64,000 bases of DNA, taken from positions 5,035,203 through 5,099,202 of the forward strand of contig NZ_JAGINW010000001.1 of the NCBI RefSeq assembly GCF_017876405.1, in the 5' to 3' direction. Each line of letters opens with the position of its first letter. Position 1 is the first letter of the stretch. The notes under the pieces were generated by a model. It worked only from the letters and a program-made list of their open reading frames with translations. It had not been told where the DNA came from and did not search any database. The stretch is from Kibdelosporangium banguiense (GTDB lineage Bacteria > Actinomycetota > Actinomycetes > Mycobacteriales > Pseudonocardiaceae). The position numbers were made by a program, and so were the translations under genes. Shown here piece after piece: positions 16,591 to 25,971 of this stretch.

Positions 16591-17835
16591 CCACCACCCT
16601 CTGTGCCGCGTTCCAGGCGACCGCCGCGATCGACCCGGACGCGGTCGCGATCCGAACCCCCGGCGACACACAGACCCTCACCTGGCAGGAGTACGCGGCC
16701 CAGGTGCGTGCTGTTGCCACCGGACTCGCCGCGCTCGGCGTCCGCGGGGGCGACACGGTCGCGCTGATGATGGGCAACCGCGTCGAGTTCTACCCCGTCG
16801 ACGTCGGCGCCCTGCACCTCGGCGCGACCTCGTTCTCGATCTACAACACGCTGTCCCCAGACGGGATCCGGTTCGTCCTCGGCAACGCCCGCGCGAAGGT
16901 GGTGGTCTGCGAGGCCCAGTACGTCGAGCGCGTCCGTTCCTCCGGCGCGCCGCTCGAGCACATTGTCGTCATCGACTCCCCGGCACCAGCGGGCACCGTG
17001 CCGCTGGCCGAGCTGACCTCGCTGGCCACACCGGGTTTCGATTTCGACGCGGCCTGGCAGGCAGTGGCGCCCGACGACGTCGCCACCCTCATCTACACCT
17101 CCGGCACCACGGGAGACCCGAAAGGTGTCGAATCCACCCACGCCGCTCTGCTGGCCGAGGCGCGTGCGGTCAACAGTGTGCTGCCTATCGAGTTCGGCGA
17201 CCGGATCACCTCGTTCCTGCCGTCGGCACACATCGCCGACCGCATGACAGCCCTGTACTTCCAGCTGGTGTTCGGCACCCAGATCACCGTCGTCGCCTCG
17301 CCCGCGGAGATCGCGGCGGCGCTGCCCGACTGCCGGCCCAATCGTCACCGTCGACGCCGACGGCTATCTGTCTATTGTGGACCGCAAGAAAGAGTTGATC
17401 ATCAACTCGTCAGGGAAGAACATGTCCCCGGCCAACATCGAGAACGCCGTCAAGGCCGCGTCCTCACTCGTCGCGAGCGCCGTCACCATCGGCGATGCCC
17501 GGCCCTACAACACCGCGCTGGTCGTGCTCGACCCAGAAGCCCTGCTGGCAGAAGGGTTCACCGGCCCGGCCACCGACCTGCCCCACAACGAGGCCGTCGT
17601 GTTTCGCGTCGCCGCCGCGATCGACACCGCCAACGCAGGGCTGTCCCGCGTGGAGCAGATCAAACGGTTCCGGATTCTGCCGGTCTTCTGGGAACCCGGC
17701 TCCGACGAGCTGACGCTGACCATGAAACTGCGCCGCAAACCCGTCAACACCAAGTACGCCCAGGAAATCGACGAACTCTACGCCGAGCCGCCCGCCGAAC
17801 ACGTGCACGAGTCGGCCGCCCCTGCCCGGGTATGA
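16587..17835 (+). pseudogene. Long-chain acyl-CoA ligase (FadD15-like) with its middle deleted
   Basis: The N-terminal part runs from the ATG at 16587 to about 17335. It includes the AMP-binding P-loop YTSGTTGDPKGVESTH and FLPSAHIADRMTALY, ending at LPDCRP. The C-terminal part resumes in another frame with DADGYLSIVDRKKELIINSSG and continues to LKLRRKP-type residues (TMKLRRKPVN) and the stop at 17835. Compared with 600-residue FadD15-type ligases, about 190 residues between these blocks are missing and the frame is shifted. No functional enzyme can be made. Start and stop overlap the flanking genes, as in an originally intact operon. Confidence 0.88.
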
Positions 17836-18194
17836 CCATGACCTCATGGCAGTCACGCCTGCTCGCCAACGTCTTTGCCACAACGGTGCGGCCACTGGCA
17901 GCCCACGCTCCGCTCACCCCTCGGACACTGCGCTGGGCACGACGCGTGATCGACCGCACGGTCGCAGGCACCGGACGCCTGCAAGCTCGAACCATGGCAC
18001 GTCGGCTGCGCGGCGCCGACGTGCCGTGCGAGTTGTAGGTGTGGCCAGGACAGGTACACGCCTTCCCCCTGCTCCGCATGCTGCCCGAATCCCACGCCGC
18101 ACTCATGGAAATAGCCCGTTTCATCACGACACCAGGCAGGTCGCAGTGCAGTACCGGATCACCTACACGATCCACGACGCGGTCGCGTCCGTGA
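17832..18194 (+). pseudogene. Alpha/beta hydrolase with core deleted, in-frame stop at the joint
   Basis: The first 68 codons (from ATG 17832) have the N-terminus of an HSL-type alpha/beta hydrolase (LLANVFATTVRPLAAHAP, LTPRTLRWARRVIDR). A TAG at 18036 follows. In the same frame the C-terminal end of such hydrolases continues: VWPGQVHAFPLLRMLPESHA and ALMEIARFI. The whole catalytic core of about 230 residues, with nucleophile and oxyanion motif HGGG, is gone. The true end of the old gene was near 18140, just before the enoyl-CoA hydratase start. It is the second gene of this operon to lose its middle. Confidence 0.75.
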
Positions 18195-18977
18195 CGCTCA
18201 ACCGCCCCGACGCCCGCAACGGCTACACCATCACGATGGCCAACGAACTCGCCGCAGCGTTCACCGCCGCGGACGCCGACGACTCTGTCCGTGTCGTGGT
18301 GCTGGCCGCAGCAGGCAACGACTTCTGCGTAGGCGCCGACCTGTCAGACGGAGGCTTCGAACGCCGCGACGGAGACAACACCCCCGACGAATCGTTCGTG
18401 GAGCCAGCCAGCCAGCCGATGCTCGATGCGGATCTTCGCGATGAACAAACCCGTCATCGCCACGATCCACGGCGCCGCGGTCGGTGCGGGCGCGACCATC
18501 GTGCTGCCCGCCGACTACCGCCTCGCCGCCGACGACGCACGGTTCGGATTCGTCTTCACCCGACGGGGAATCGTCCCGGAAGGCGCGTCGACCTGGTTCC
18601 TGCCCCGGCTGGTGGGCATGGCCACCGCACTCGACTGGATGATCAGCGGACGCGTGTTCGGTGCCCAAGAAGCGCTCGCCGCGGGACTGGTGTCCGAGAC
18701 ACACCCACGCGAACGTCTCCTCGAACGGGCACACGAACTCGCCCGACAACTCGCCACCACCGTCGCCCCGGTGTCAGTCGCGATCACCAGACAGATGCTT
18801 TACCGCATGAGCGCACACGAATCCCCGGTGCCCACCGAACGCCTCCAGTCGAAGCTCATCGCCGACATCCTCACCACGCCCGACGCCATCGAAGGCGTGA
18901 CGTCGTTCCTCCAACGACGAAACCCCAGCTTTCCCGGCCGGATCAGCACCGACCTACCACCCCACCTTCCGTGGTAA
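18146..18977 (+). pseudogene. Enoyl-CoA hydratase/isomerase family gene, frameshifted
   Basis: A GTG start at 18146 opens a crotonase with VTLNRPDARNGYT and the oxyanion-hole stretch NDFCVGADLS. Near 18410-18430 homology moves to another frame, which starts MRIFAMNKPVIATIHGAAVG and has GAGATIVLPADYRLAADD and a normal C-terminus to 18977. Together the two pieces make a full-length crotonase of about 275 residues with one frameshift, so the fault could be a recent mutation or a sequencing error. The enzyme would act in beta-oxidation of the acyl chain processed by this operon. Confidence 0.82.
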
Positions 18978-19054
18978 ACCGACCACCGTCTGCCTCTCTG
19001 GTGGGAATACGGTTGCCGAAGATGGTCGGCGAATCTGTGGTGGCGTGCTCGTCC

Positions 19055-19765
19055 TCACTGATGAGACGTGACGGTACAGGGGTCGCCTTGGCAGCGATGC
19101 GTGGCCGCGGCACTGCGGTAGATTCGCCAGCCCAGCATCACGGCGAGCACGAACACGAGCGGCCCGAAGGTGTCTACCACGCCGAGCGCGATCGCTTGAT
19201 CGGCCAGGTACAAGGGAATTTCTACTGAGGACATCAGCACTGGCGAGGCGAGCAGGGCCAGGCTGGCTTTGCTGAAGGCGCGGCGGCGGACCGGACAGCG
19301 TCGCCAATTGGTGCCGTCGCCGGTGACCAGACCCATGAGCAGACCCATCGGTGGCCAGCCGGCGATCAGCAGTACCAGGCTCACCACGGCGACAACGCCG
19401 TGTGTGATCAGGTTCGGCACGAAGAACTCCGTGGCTTCCCCGCTGCTCAGCGCAAGAAGGCTGCCGATGCCGACCACACCGAGCGCGGCCAGCGCACGCC
19501 ACACGGGTTCCCGCCGAACCAGGCGGTAAACGGACACGGCGATGCCGGCCGTGAGGGCGAGCGGCAAGGCCACCGCGATCTCGTGCGTGATCGCGAAACT
19601 GGCGGTGAAGCAGAAGATCGGCGCGATTTCGAGCATCGCGCCGCGGACCCTCTCCCGCATGTCCGGACCGGTGATCTCAGCGGTTTCGCCCTCCTGGTCG
19701 GTGTCCTGGCGCGGTGCAGGTTGCACGGTTGCTCCTGTTCTCGGCGCGGCGTTTTCCGTAACCAT
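19055..19765 (-). CDS. DUF3159 family membrane protein
   Basis: A 236-residue integral membrane protein of the actinobacterial DUF3159 type. There is a polar N-terminus, then about six hydrophobic helices (for example CFTASFAITHEIAVALPLAL, GVVAVVSLVLLIAGWPPMG), with the typical block VTGDGTNWRRCPVRRRAFSK in a loop between helices. The function of the family is unknown. The ATG at 19765 gives the usual start; the longer open frame runs over the P450 gene's 3' end. It follows the P450 gene closely (32 bases) and is likely in its operon. Confidence 0.75.
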   Translation of the reverse strand: MVTENAAPRTGATVQPAPRQDTDQEGETAEITGPDMRERVRGAMLEIAPIFCFTASFAITHEIAVALPLALTAGIAVSVYRLVRREPVWRALAALGVVGIGSLLALSSGEATEFFVPNLITHGVVAVVSLVLLIAGWPPMGLLMGLVTGDGTNWRRCPVRRRAFSKASLALLASPVLMSSVEIPLYLADQAIALGVVDTFGPLVFVLAVMLGWRIYRSAAATHRCQGDPCTVTSHQ

Positions 19766-19797
19766 CCATGATGGACTGTTTGTGGCGGCGGTGAGGG

Positions 19798-21003
19798 TTA
19801 CCAGGCGATCGTGAGTTCGTGGACGCCGTAGGCGGACATGTCGTGGCGGAACTTCACTTCCTCGAAAGGGATCGCCAGACGCAGCTCTGGCAGCCGCCGG
19901 AACAGCGCGGGCAGGGCGATCTGGAGTTCCGCCCTGGCCAGGTTCTGGCCGAGACATTGGTGGACGCCGTGGCCGAAGGCCAGGTGTCCCAGGGTTTTGC
20001 GGTCGAAGTCGAGGGTGTCGGGGTCGTCGAACAACGCGGTGTCCCGGTTGGCGGCGGGCAGACTGACCGTCAGTGCGTCTCCGGCGCGGACGAGCTGGCC
20101 GCCGATGACAATGTCCTCTGTGGCCACCCGGAAGATCATGTCCTGGGCGATCGAGAGGTAGCGCAGCAGTTCCTCGACGGCGTTGGCGACCACGGTGGGA
20201 TCGTCGGTGTCCCGGATGCGGGCGGCCTGCTCGGGATTGCGCAGCAAGGTCACCGTGCTCAGGCCGATCATGTTGGCTGTGGTCTCATGCCCGGCGAACA
20301 GCAGGATCAGGCCGTTCATCGCGGCGCCGGCGCGGTCGAGTTCACCAGTGGCGACCCGTTCGGCCAGCAGGCGGCTGAGCAGATCCTCGCCGGGCTCCCG
20401 CTCTTTCTGTTCGACCAGGCCCATGAGGTAGCCGAACAGTTCCTTGTTCGCCGTCGCTTTCTCTTGGGGCGTCGCGTGCGCGTAGTTCATGACCGCGCTG
20501 CGTTGCTGGAAGAATTCATGGTCGGCGTAGGGCACGCCGAGCAGCAGGGAGATCACCAGGGATGGGACGGGCAGGGCGTATTCCTGGACGAGATCCGCCG
20601 GCTGGCCCTTCGCGATCATGGCGTCGAGGCAGTCGTTGACCACGTTCTCGATCTGCGGGCGCAGTGCCTGCATCCGTTTGACCGTGAAGTCTCCGGTGAG
20701 CATGCGACGCAGCCGGGCGTGCTCGGGATCGTCCATCCGCGGGAACGTCGGAGGCTGGTTCTGCATCTGTGGCGCCAGGTGTTCGTCGCGGCGAATGTCC
20801 GCGCTGATCCGCGGATCGGTCAGAACCTGTTTGACGTCTTCGGAGCGGCTCACCGCCCATGCGGTGTGGCCGTTCCACAACCGGACTCGCTGCAGACCTC
20901 CTGCCTCACGCCATTGCGTGTACTGGGTGGGTGGGTCGAAAGGACAGCGCTGGGAACGCGTTCCGGGAAAGGCCGGCAAACCGGCCGTGTCAGTGACAGT
21001 CAT
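19798..21003 (-). CDS. Cytochrome P450 (bacterial class I, CYP105/107-like)
   Basis: A 401-residue cytochrome P450. The I-helix oxygen motif is AGHETTANMIG, the K-helix ExxR is in VEELLRYLSI, and the heme-thiolate loop is FGHGVHQCLGQNLAR. It also shows FPRMDDPEHARLRRMLTGDF, typical of soluble actinomycete P450s that modify small molecules with an external ferredoxin. None is encoded next to it. The ATG at 21003 is preceded by GAGGAG; the upstream extension lacks such a site. It lies downstream of a MarR regulator on the same strand. Confidence 0.93.
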   Translation of the reverse strand: MTVTDTAGLPAFPGTRSQRCPFDPPTQYTQWREAGGLQRVRLWNGHTAWAVSRSEDVKQVLTDPRISADIRRDEHLAPQMQNQPPTFPRMDDPEHARLRRMLTGDFTVKRMQALRPQIENVVNDCLDAMIAKGQPADLVQEYALPVPSLVISLLLGVPYADHEFFQQRSAVMNYAHATPQEKATANKELFGYLMGLVEQKEREPGEDLLSRLLAERVATGELDRAGAAMNGLILLFAGHETTANMIGLSTVTLLRNPEQAARIRDTDDPTVVANAVEELLRYLSIAQDMIFRVATEDIVIGGQLVRAGDALTVSLPAANRDTALFDDPDTLDFDRKTLGHLAFGHGVHQCLGQNLARAELQIALPALFRRLPELRLAIPFEEVKFRHDMSAYGVHELTIAW

Positions 21004-21135
21004 GTGCTTCTCCTCGGCGTGGGCAGGCGTTGGCACGCCGCGCACAAGCGCAGCGTCCAGCCTGGGTGGTGGTGGCCACTTCAGCGACGCCGGTGTCGAC
21101 GAAGGGTCGTTGAGGACCCGGCCGCGCTCGAGGTT

Positions 21136-21669
21136 TCACTCCTCGTCGAGGGGAAAACCTCCGAGCGGGGTAGGGGTGGGAATGGCGTCCTGCAGGTGCG
21201 GGACGTCCGGGTCGATGGCGCTCAGGATGCGCTGCGCGATCTGGCCCAGCTGCCGTTGCTGCGCCTTGGTGAGCGGGTCGAACACGAGACGGCGAAGTTC
21301 GGCGACGTGCGCGGGTGTGCTGGCCATGACTTTGGCCCTGCCGTCGTCAGTCAGGGTGGCGAGGGTGTAACGGCCGTCGGCGGGGTCCGGTGTCCGGCGG
21401 ACCCAGCCACGGTTCTCCAGTCTGATGATGACGTTGGACAGCCGCGATATCGTGCTGGCGCTGTGCCGGGCCAGATCGCTCATCCGCTGGGTGCGGCCGG
21501 GCATCATGGACAGTCCGGACAGCACGAGAAACTCGAAGTGACTCATGCCCGCGTCACGCTGCGTCTGCGCGTCCAGCGTGCCCGGCAGGCGGATCAGCGC
21601 ATAGGCGAACGCGTACCAGTTCTGCTGTTCCTCGGCGTCGAGCCAGCGCGTCTCCCTACTGTCCTCCAT
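21136..21669 (-). CDS. MarR family regulator (twin of the one at 35173)
   Basis: A 177-residue MarR-type winged-helix protein. Key parts are GMSHFEFLVLSGLSMMPGRT, SASTISRLSNVIIRLENRGW (recognition helix) and DPADGRYTLATLTDDG (wing). Almost the whole length can be aligned with the 35173-35694 protein, starting with the shared MEDSRE-RWLD-EEQ-NWYA, so the two are paralogues. The start at 21669 is preferred because it matches the paralogue; the perfect palindrome at 21682-21697 lies just upstream and suggests autoregulation. The P450 and DUF3159 genes follow on the same strand. Confidence 0.88.
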   Translation of the reverse strand: MEDSRETRWLDAEEQQNWYAFAYALIRLPGTLDAQTQRDAGMSHFEFLVLSGLSMMPGRTQRMSDLARHSASTISRLSNVIIRLENRGWVRRTPDPADGRYTLATLTDDGRAKVMASTPAHVAELRRLVFDPLTKAQQRQLGQIAQRILSAIDPDVPHLQDAIPTPTPLGGFPLDEE

Positions 21670-21681
21670 GAAGCCAACATA

Positions 21682-21697
21682 TCTCCAAGCTTGGAGA
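21682..21697. promoter_or_regulatory. Predicted MarR operator
   Basis: TCTCCAAGCTTGGAGA is a perfect 16-bp palindrome 13 bases upstream of the MarR start. Its core TCCAAGCTTGGA is repeated near the paralogous MarR gene (35081-35159). Position and symmetry argue for MarR binding; direct proof is lacking. Confidence 0.75.
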
Positions 21698-21713
21698 GAT
21701 TCAAGGCGATCGA

Positions 21714-22562
21714 TCACTCGTGGTGTGAAGTGATGTGCAACCGGCGTAGCACCAGTGTTGCTTCGTCGGTCATGGCTGTGCGTGCGGCGGACAGGTATCT
21801 GCGTGGGTCGACCACAGCGTGGTCTGTGTCCAGGACGCGGCGCACGGCGTGCGTCATGGCGACATTGAGGCGTGTGCCGACGTTGATTTTCGTCATTCCT
21901 GCGCGAACCGCCGCGGTGAGCCCTGCGTCGTCCAGTCCGGAAGAGCCGTGCAGCACAAGCGGTACGGGCACTGCCGCGCGTAACGCCGCGACCAGGTCCA
22001 GGTCGACGACGGCGTCGTGGGACGTCATGGCATGGGAGGTGCCGACCGCGACGGCGAGGCTGTCCACGCCGGTTTCCTTGACGAACGCGGCCGCTTGCCG
22101 GGGATCGGTACGGGCACCTGGGGCGTGGGCGCCGTCTTTGCCTCCCACTTCACCGAGTTCCGCCTCGACGGCTACACCGGCAGCGTGGCAGTGGGCCACG
22201 ATGTCCGCGGTGGCAGCGACGTTGTCCTCATAGGACAGTTTGGAGGCGTCGAACATGACGGAGCCGATGCCCAGGGCGACTGCTTCCCTGACCAGTTCCG
22301 GACGTTCGGCGTGGTCGAGGTGGACCACGGTGAGTACCGACGCGGCACTGGCCATGGCGAGCGCCGCGCTCGCGAGTGGACGCAGAGCGCCGTGGTAGGT
22401 GACGGCGTTCTGGCTGATCTGCAGTATCACCGGCACGCCGAGCGACTCCGCGGCCGCGATGCAGGACTCGGCATGCTCGAGTTGGATCACGTTGAAGGCC
22501 CCGATGCCACGTCGTGCGTCGGCGGCTTCGGTCAGCAGTGTCACGGGGTCGGCCAGACTCAT
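21714..22562 (-). CDS. Class II ketose-bisphosphate aldolase (GatY/KbaY/FbaA family)
   Basis: A 282-residue zinc-dependent aldolase. It shows GIGAFNVIQLEHAES, the metal/catalytic block VVHLDHAERPELV, GSVMFDASKLSYEDN, the glutamate-rich VEAELGEVGGKDG, VPLVLHGSSGLDD (zinc histidine) and MTKINVGTRLN. It cleaves a ketose 1-phosphate or 1,6-bisphosphate into triose phosphates. It is the last gene of the sugar operon, starting 10 bases after the FGGY kinase stop. Whether the substrate is fructose-, tagatose- or another ketose phosphate cannot be read from the sequence. Confidence 0.88.
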   Translation of the reverse strand: MSLADPVTLLTEAADARRGIGAFNVIQLEHAESCIAAAESLGVPVILQISQNAVTYHGALRPLASAALAMASAASVLTVVHLDHAERPELVREAVALGIGSVMFDASKLSYEDNVAATADIVAHCHAAGVAVEAELGEVGGKDGAHAPGARTDPRQAAAFVKETGVDSLAVAVGTSHAMTSHDAVVDLDLVAALRAAVPVPLVLHGSSGLDDAGLTAAVRAGMTKINVGTRLNVAMTHAVRRVLDTDHAVVDPRRYLSAARTAMTDEATLVLRRLHITSHHE

Positions 22563-22572
22563 GTGTCCCCCT

Positions 22573-24042
22573 TCAGATGTCGATGTCGGCGAGCGCGTCG
22601 ATGGCGCGGCGGTAGCGCGCGTATCCGGTGTCGAGCCGCGCGGCCTGGTCCGGGTCAGGGGAGTGGCTGCGAAGGACGCGCACGCAGGTGGCAACCGCCT
22701 CGTCGAGATCGTGGTACACACCGGCGCCGACGCCAGCGAGCATGGCTGCGCCGCGAGCTCCCGCTTCGGCCGCGTCGGTGACCTCGATGGTCGTAGCGAG
22801 GGCGTCGGCGAGCATCTGAGTCCAGGCGGCGCTGCGGGCACCGCCGCCACACAGGCGGGCAGGGCGGGCGCGGACGTCGAAGCTGTCGGCAAGCGCATCG
22901 ACGTGCCAGCGGTGGTTGAAGACCACGCCTTCGAGGACTCCGCGTAGCAGGTCACCGCGGGTGTGCCAGCCACGCAATCCGACGAACGCACCGCCGATGT
23001 CGACCCCATATGGTGCGCCGTAAAGGAATGGCAGGTAGACAGGACTCTGCCGGGCGGCGGCGGCTTCGGCGATCGCCGTGTCGTGGGCAGGGATACCGTC
23101 CGGGGACCACGGCCCGCAGAGACGCAGTACCCATTCCAGGTTGGACGCGCTGCTCGGTGAGGTGGACATGTGCAGCCATTGGCCGGGGCGCAGGAACGTG
23201 CGTGCCTGCCAGCGTGGGTCGGTGACCGGTGTGTCGGCGACGATTTGGTTGATGCTGAAGGTGCCCATGATCATGCTGAGGGCGCCTACGCCGCTGGCGC
23301 CGATGCCGAGTGCGGCGGCATCGACGTCGTGCGCTCCGGCGACGACTGGTGTGCCGGCGGTGAGCCCGGTTTGCTCGGCTGCGGCGTTCGTGATCGTGCC
23401 GGCCTGTGCGGCGCTGGGGGCGATAGTCGGCAGTAGACCGTCTAAATCGGATAGTCCGAACGTCGCCAATGCGTCCTTCGACCAGGTTTGGGTGTGTACG
23501 TCGGTGCAGAATGAGCTCGCGTCGGTGGGGTCCGTCGCGACTTCGCCCGTGAGCTGCAGTCGTATCCAGTCCTTACAGGACAGTATCCATCGGGTATGCT
23601 TCAGCGTCTGGGGTTCGTGGTCGCGTAGCCAGGCCAGGATGGATGCCGGGTTGTAGGGAGACTGTGCCTGGCCGGTCAGGTGCAGTGCAGTGTCGGAGCG
23701 TCGATAGGTCTCGGCGTAGGCGTGCGCTCGCGAGTCGGTAGCGAGGATCGCGGGGCGTACCGGCCGTAGGTCGGCGTCGACGAGGTACAGACCGTCGCTG
23801 TGTGCGCAGATGCCGACCCCGCGCACCGCGGTGGAGGCGACGCCCGCGTCGGCCAGGCATCGGCGGATGGCCGACGCGGTCTGTGTCCAGACTTCGTCCA
23901 TGTCGCGCTCCTGCCAGCGCGGCGCGGGCGACGTCGTGCGAGTCTCGGCGGACGCGACCGATATCTCGTGCCCGTGTACGTCGAAGAGAGCGGCCTTGGT
24001 GACTGTGAGGCCCGCGTCGATCCCAAGTAGATACTCAGTCAT
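22573..24042 (-). CDS. FGGY family carbohydrate kinase
   Basis: A 489-residue sugar kinase of the FGGY (xylulokinase/glycerol kinase) family. LLGIDAGLTVTKAALFD is the N-terminal phosphate-binding part, GICAHSDGLYLVD and SCKDWIRLQLTGE follow, GAHDVDAAALGIGASG contains the catalytic aspartate, and CGGGARSAAWTQMLADAL and GARGAAMLAGVGAG form the C-terminal ATPase domain. It resembles xylulokinase-like kinases of L- or D-ketoses. The ATG overlaps the stop of the dehydrogenase gene. It probably phosphorylates the transported or oxidised sugar before aldol cleavage. Confidence 0.88.
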   Translation of the reverse strand: MTEYLLGIDAGLTVTKAALFDVHGHEISVASAETRTTSPAPRWQERDMDEVWTQTASAIRRCLADAGVASTAVRGVGICAHSDGLYLVDADLRPVRPAILATDSRAHAYAETYRRSDTALHLTGQAQSPYNPASILAWLRDHEPQTLKHTRWILSCKDWIRLQLTGEVATDPTDASSFCTDVHTQTWSKDALATFGLSDLDGLLPTIAPSAAQAGTITNAAAEQTGLTAGTPVVAGAHDVDAAALGIGASGVGALSMIMGTFSINQIVADTPVTDPRWQARTFLRPGQWLHMSTSPSSASNLEWVLRLCGPWSPDGIPAHDTAIAEAAAARQSPVYLPFLYGAPYGVDIGGAFVGLRGWHTRGDLLRGVLEGVVFNHRWHVDALADSFDVRARPARLCGGGARSAAWTQMLADALATTIEVTDAAEAGARGAAMLAGVGAGVYHDLDEAVATCVRVLRSHSPDPDQAARLDTGYARYRRAIDALADIDI

Positions 24043-25112
24043 GACGTCCAGCCGAGTTCGGCGGCGTTGACCGCGTGGGCCACTTTGCCGGTACGGGTCA
24101 GTTCCAGCACGGCCTGCGCCACCAGAGTGGCGGACGTGCGGTTGGTGTCTTCGGTGTCGCCGCCGAAGTGGGTGGTGAGTGTGGTGTTGTCGAGCGTGCG
24201 CCACGGGCTGTCGGCCGGGAGGGGTTCGGCGTCGTAGACGTCGAGGCCGGCGCCTGCGATCGCGCCTTCGCGCAGGACATCCAGCAACGCCGCTTCGTCA
24301 ACGAGACGGCTGCGGGAGACATTGATGAAGTACGCGGTCGGGCGCATCAGCCGCAACTGCCTGGCACCGATCATCCGTTCGGTTTCTGTGCTGTGCCGGG
24401 CCTGGACGAGCACGAAGTCTCCCTCGGCGAGGACCTGGTCCACTGTGTCAGCCCGCTCGACGCCGTGCTCGGCCAGTACTTCATCGGCCACATAGGGATC
24501 GTAGGCGACCATCCGGCATCCGAAGCCGGAAAGCCGCCGGGTGAACACCCGGCCGACATGACCGAAACCGACCATCCCGACAGTGCGGCCCGCGACCTCG
24601 ATGCGGGCGCCGGGAAACTCCTTGCGCCAGCCGCCGGACTTGACGCTCGCGTCAGCTCGGGCGACGTTGCGTGCCTCGGCGAGCATCAGTGCGAGCTGCA
24701 GTTCGGCGACCGCTCCGGCGTTGCGGCCGTACGCCGGCACGACACCGATTCCACGTCTGGTGGCGGCAGCGACATCGATGTTCTCCAGGCCCGCACGCGC
24801 CACCGCGACGAGTTTCAGATCGGTCGCCGCTGCCAGCAGTTGCTCTCCGACGGGTGCGAAGTGGAGGCACAGTGCCTGGGCGCCCGGTACGGCGTCGAGC
24901 AGTTCTGTCGGCGCCGGGATCGCGTTGGCGCCGGAGTGCTCCATCGTCTGCTGTTGCTCGTGTTGGCGCGCTTTGGTGCCGCCCCATCGCACGGTGCGGA
25001 CGCGTACCAGGTTGGTGGCGTCGGAGAACGCGTCGACGTAGCTGTCCGCGGGGATGAACTCGTCGCCTACGACGAGTGTGTCTATCGGTGTGTGCACGTC
25101 GACGAACCTCAC
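24039..25112 (-). CDS. D-isomer-specific 2-hydroxyacid dehydrogenase family protein
   Basis: A 357-residue NAD(P)-dependent dehydrogenase. The Rossmann motif is VGMVGFGHVGRVF, the catalytic arginine is in INVSRSRLVDEAAL, the acidic partner is in DVYDAEPLPADS and the histidine is in LTTHFGGDTEDT. The family interconverts 2-keto and D-2-hydroxy acids, including sugar acids and phosphoglycerate. In this operon it probably oxidises or reduces a sugar acid intermediate, although a few such proteins act on other carbonyls. It sits between the inner-membrane permease and the kinase, with ATGA overlap to the kinase. Confidence 0.85.
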   Translation of the reverse strand: MRFVDVHTPIDTLVVGDEFIPADSYVDAFSDATNLVRVRTVRWGGTKARQHEQQQTMEHSGANAIPAPTELLDAVPGAQALCLHFAPVGEQLLAAATDLKLVAVARAGLENIDVAAATRRGIGVVPAYGRNAGAVAELQLALMLAEARNVARADASVKSGGWRKEFPGARIEVAGRTVGMVGFGHVGRVFTRRLSGFGCRMVAYDPYVADEVLAEHGVERADTVDQVLAEGDFVLVQARHSTETERMIGARQLRLMRPTAYFINVSRSRLVDEAALLDVLREGAIAGAGLDVYDAEPLPADSPWRTLDNTTLTTHFGGDTEDTNRTSATLVAQAVLELTRTGKVAHAVNAAELGWTS

Positions 25113-25125
25113 AGGAGAATGGCTT

Positions 25126-25971
25126 TCATTTGACGGCTCCTAGCGACAGACCGCGCACGAGCTTGTCCTGCGCGGCGAAACCGGCGATGAGCACGGGCAG
25201 GGACACCACCGTCGCGGCCGCGCAGAGCTTGCCGAGGAACAGGCCTTCACTGGTGATGAAGCCGACGAGGAAGACCGGGGCAGTGCCCGCGCGCACGGCG
25301 GTGAGGTTGACCGCGAACAGGAACTCGTTCCAGCTGAAGATGACGCAGATCAGGCTGGTGGCGGCGATCCCGGGCATGATGACGGGGGCGATGACCTTGC
25401 GGATGGTCAGCAGCAGTCCGGCGCCGTCGACCTGGGCGGCTTCGAGGATCTCGCGGGGGACCTCGGCGAGGAACGAACGCATCATCCACACCGCCAGCGG
25501 CAGGTTCATCGCCGTGTAGAGCACGACGAGCGTCCAGACGTTGTCGAGCATGCCGCCCTGCTTGACGATCAGGTAGATCGGCAGCAGGGCGGCGATCGCG
25601 GGCAGGAACTTGGTGGAGAGGAAGAAGAACAGGACGTTGGTCCACTTTTCCACCGGCTTGATCGCCAGCGCATACGCCGCCGGCAGCGCGAGGGCCAGCA
25701 CGAGTGCGGTGGAGAAGATGCTCGCCGTCGCCGAGTTGATCAGGTACGGCGCGATGCCCCGATCGAACAGTTCGCCGTAGTTCATTGTGGTCAGTGGTGC
25801 GAACGGCGACGGTGGATTGGTGGCGGCGTCGGCTTCGCGGTGGAACGAGGTCAGCACCATCCAGCCGACCGGGGCGAAGAACAGCAGCGTCAGGCTCCAC
25901 GCGACGAACGTCCACATCGGACCTCCGCGCTGTCCAAGAGTGGTGTCATGGCGTCTGGTTTTCGCGGTCAT
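25126..25971 (-). CDS. Sugar ABC transporter permease (MalG type)
   Basis: A 281-residue inner-membrane permease with six predicted helices. It has the EAA loop EVPREILEAAQVDGAGLLLT followed by VIAPVIMPG, and the typical start SLTLLFFAPVGWMVLTSFH. The ATG at 25971 overlaps the stop of the MalF-type gene; the longer open frame is an artefact. The set lacks its own ATPase, so a shared MsiK-type ATPase encoded elsewhere would be needed, as is common in actinomycetes. Confidence 0.9.
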   Translation of the reverse strand: MTAKTRRHDTTLGQRGGPMWTFVAWSLTLLFFAPVGWMVLTSFHREADAATNPPSPFAPLTTMNYGELFDRGIAPYLINSATASIFSTALVLALALPAAYALAIKPVEKWTNVLFFFLSTKFLPAIAALLPIYLIVKQGGMLDNVWTLVVLYTAMNLPLAVWMMRSFLAEVPREILEAAQVDGAGLLLTIRKVIAPVIMPGIAATSLICVIFSWNEFLFAVNLTAVRAGTAPVFLVGFITSEGLFLGKLCAAATVVSLPVLIAGFAAQDKLVRGLSLGAVK

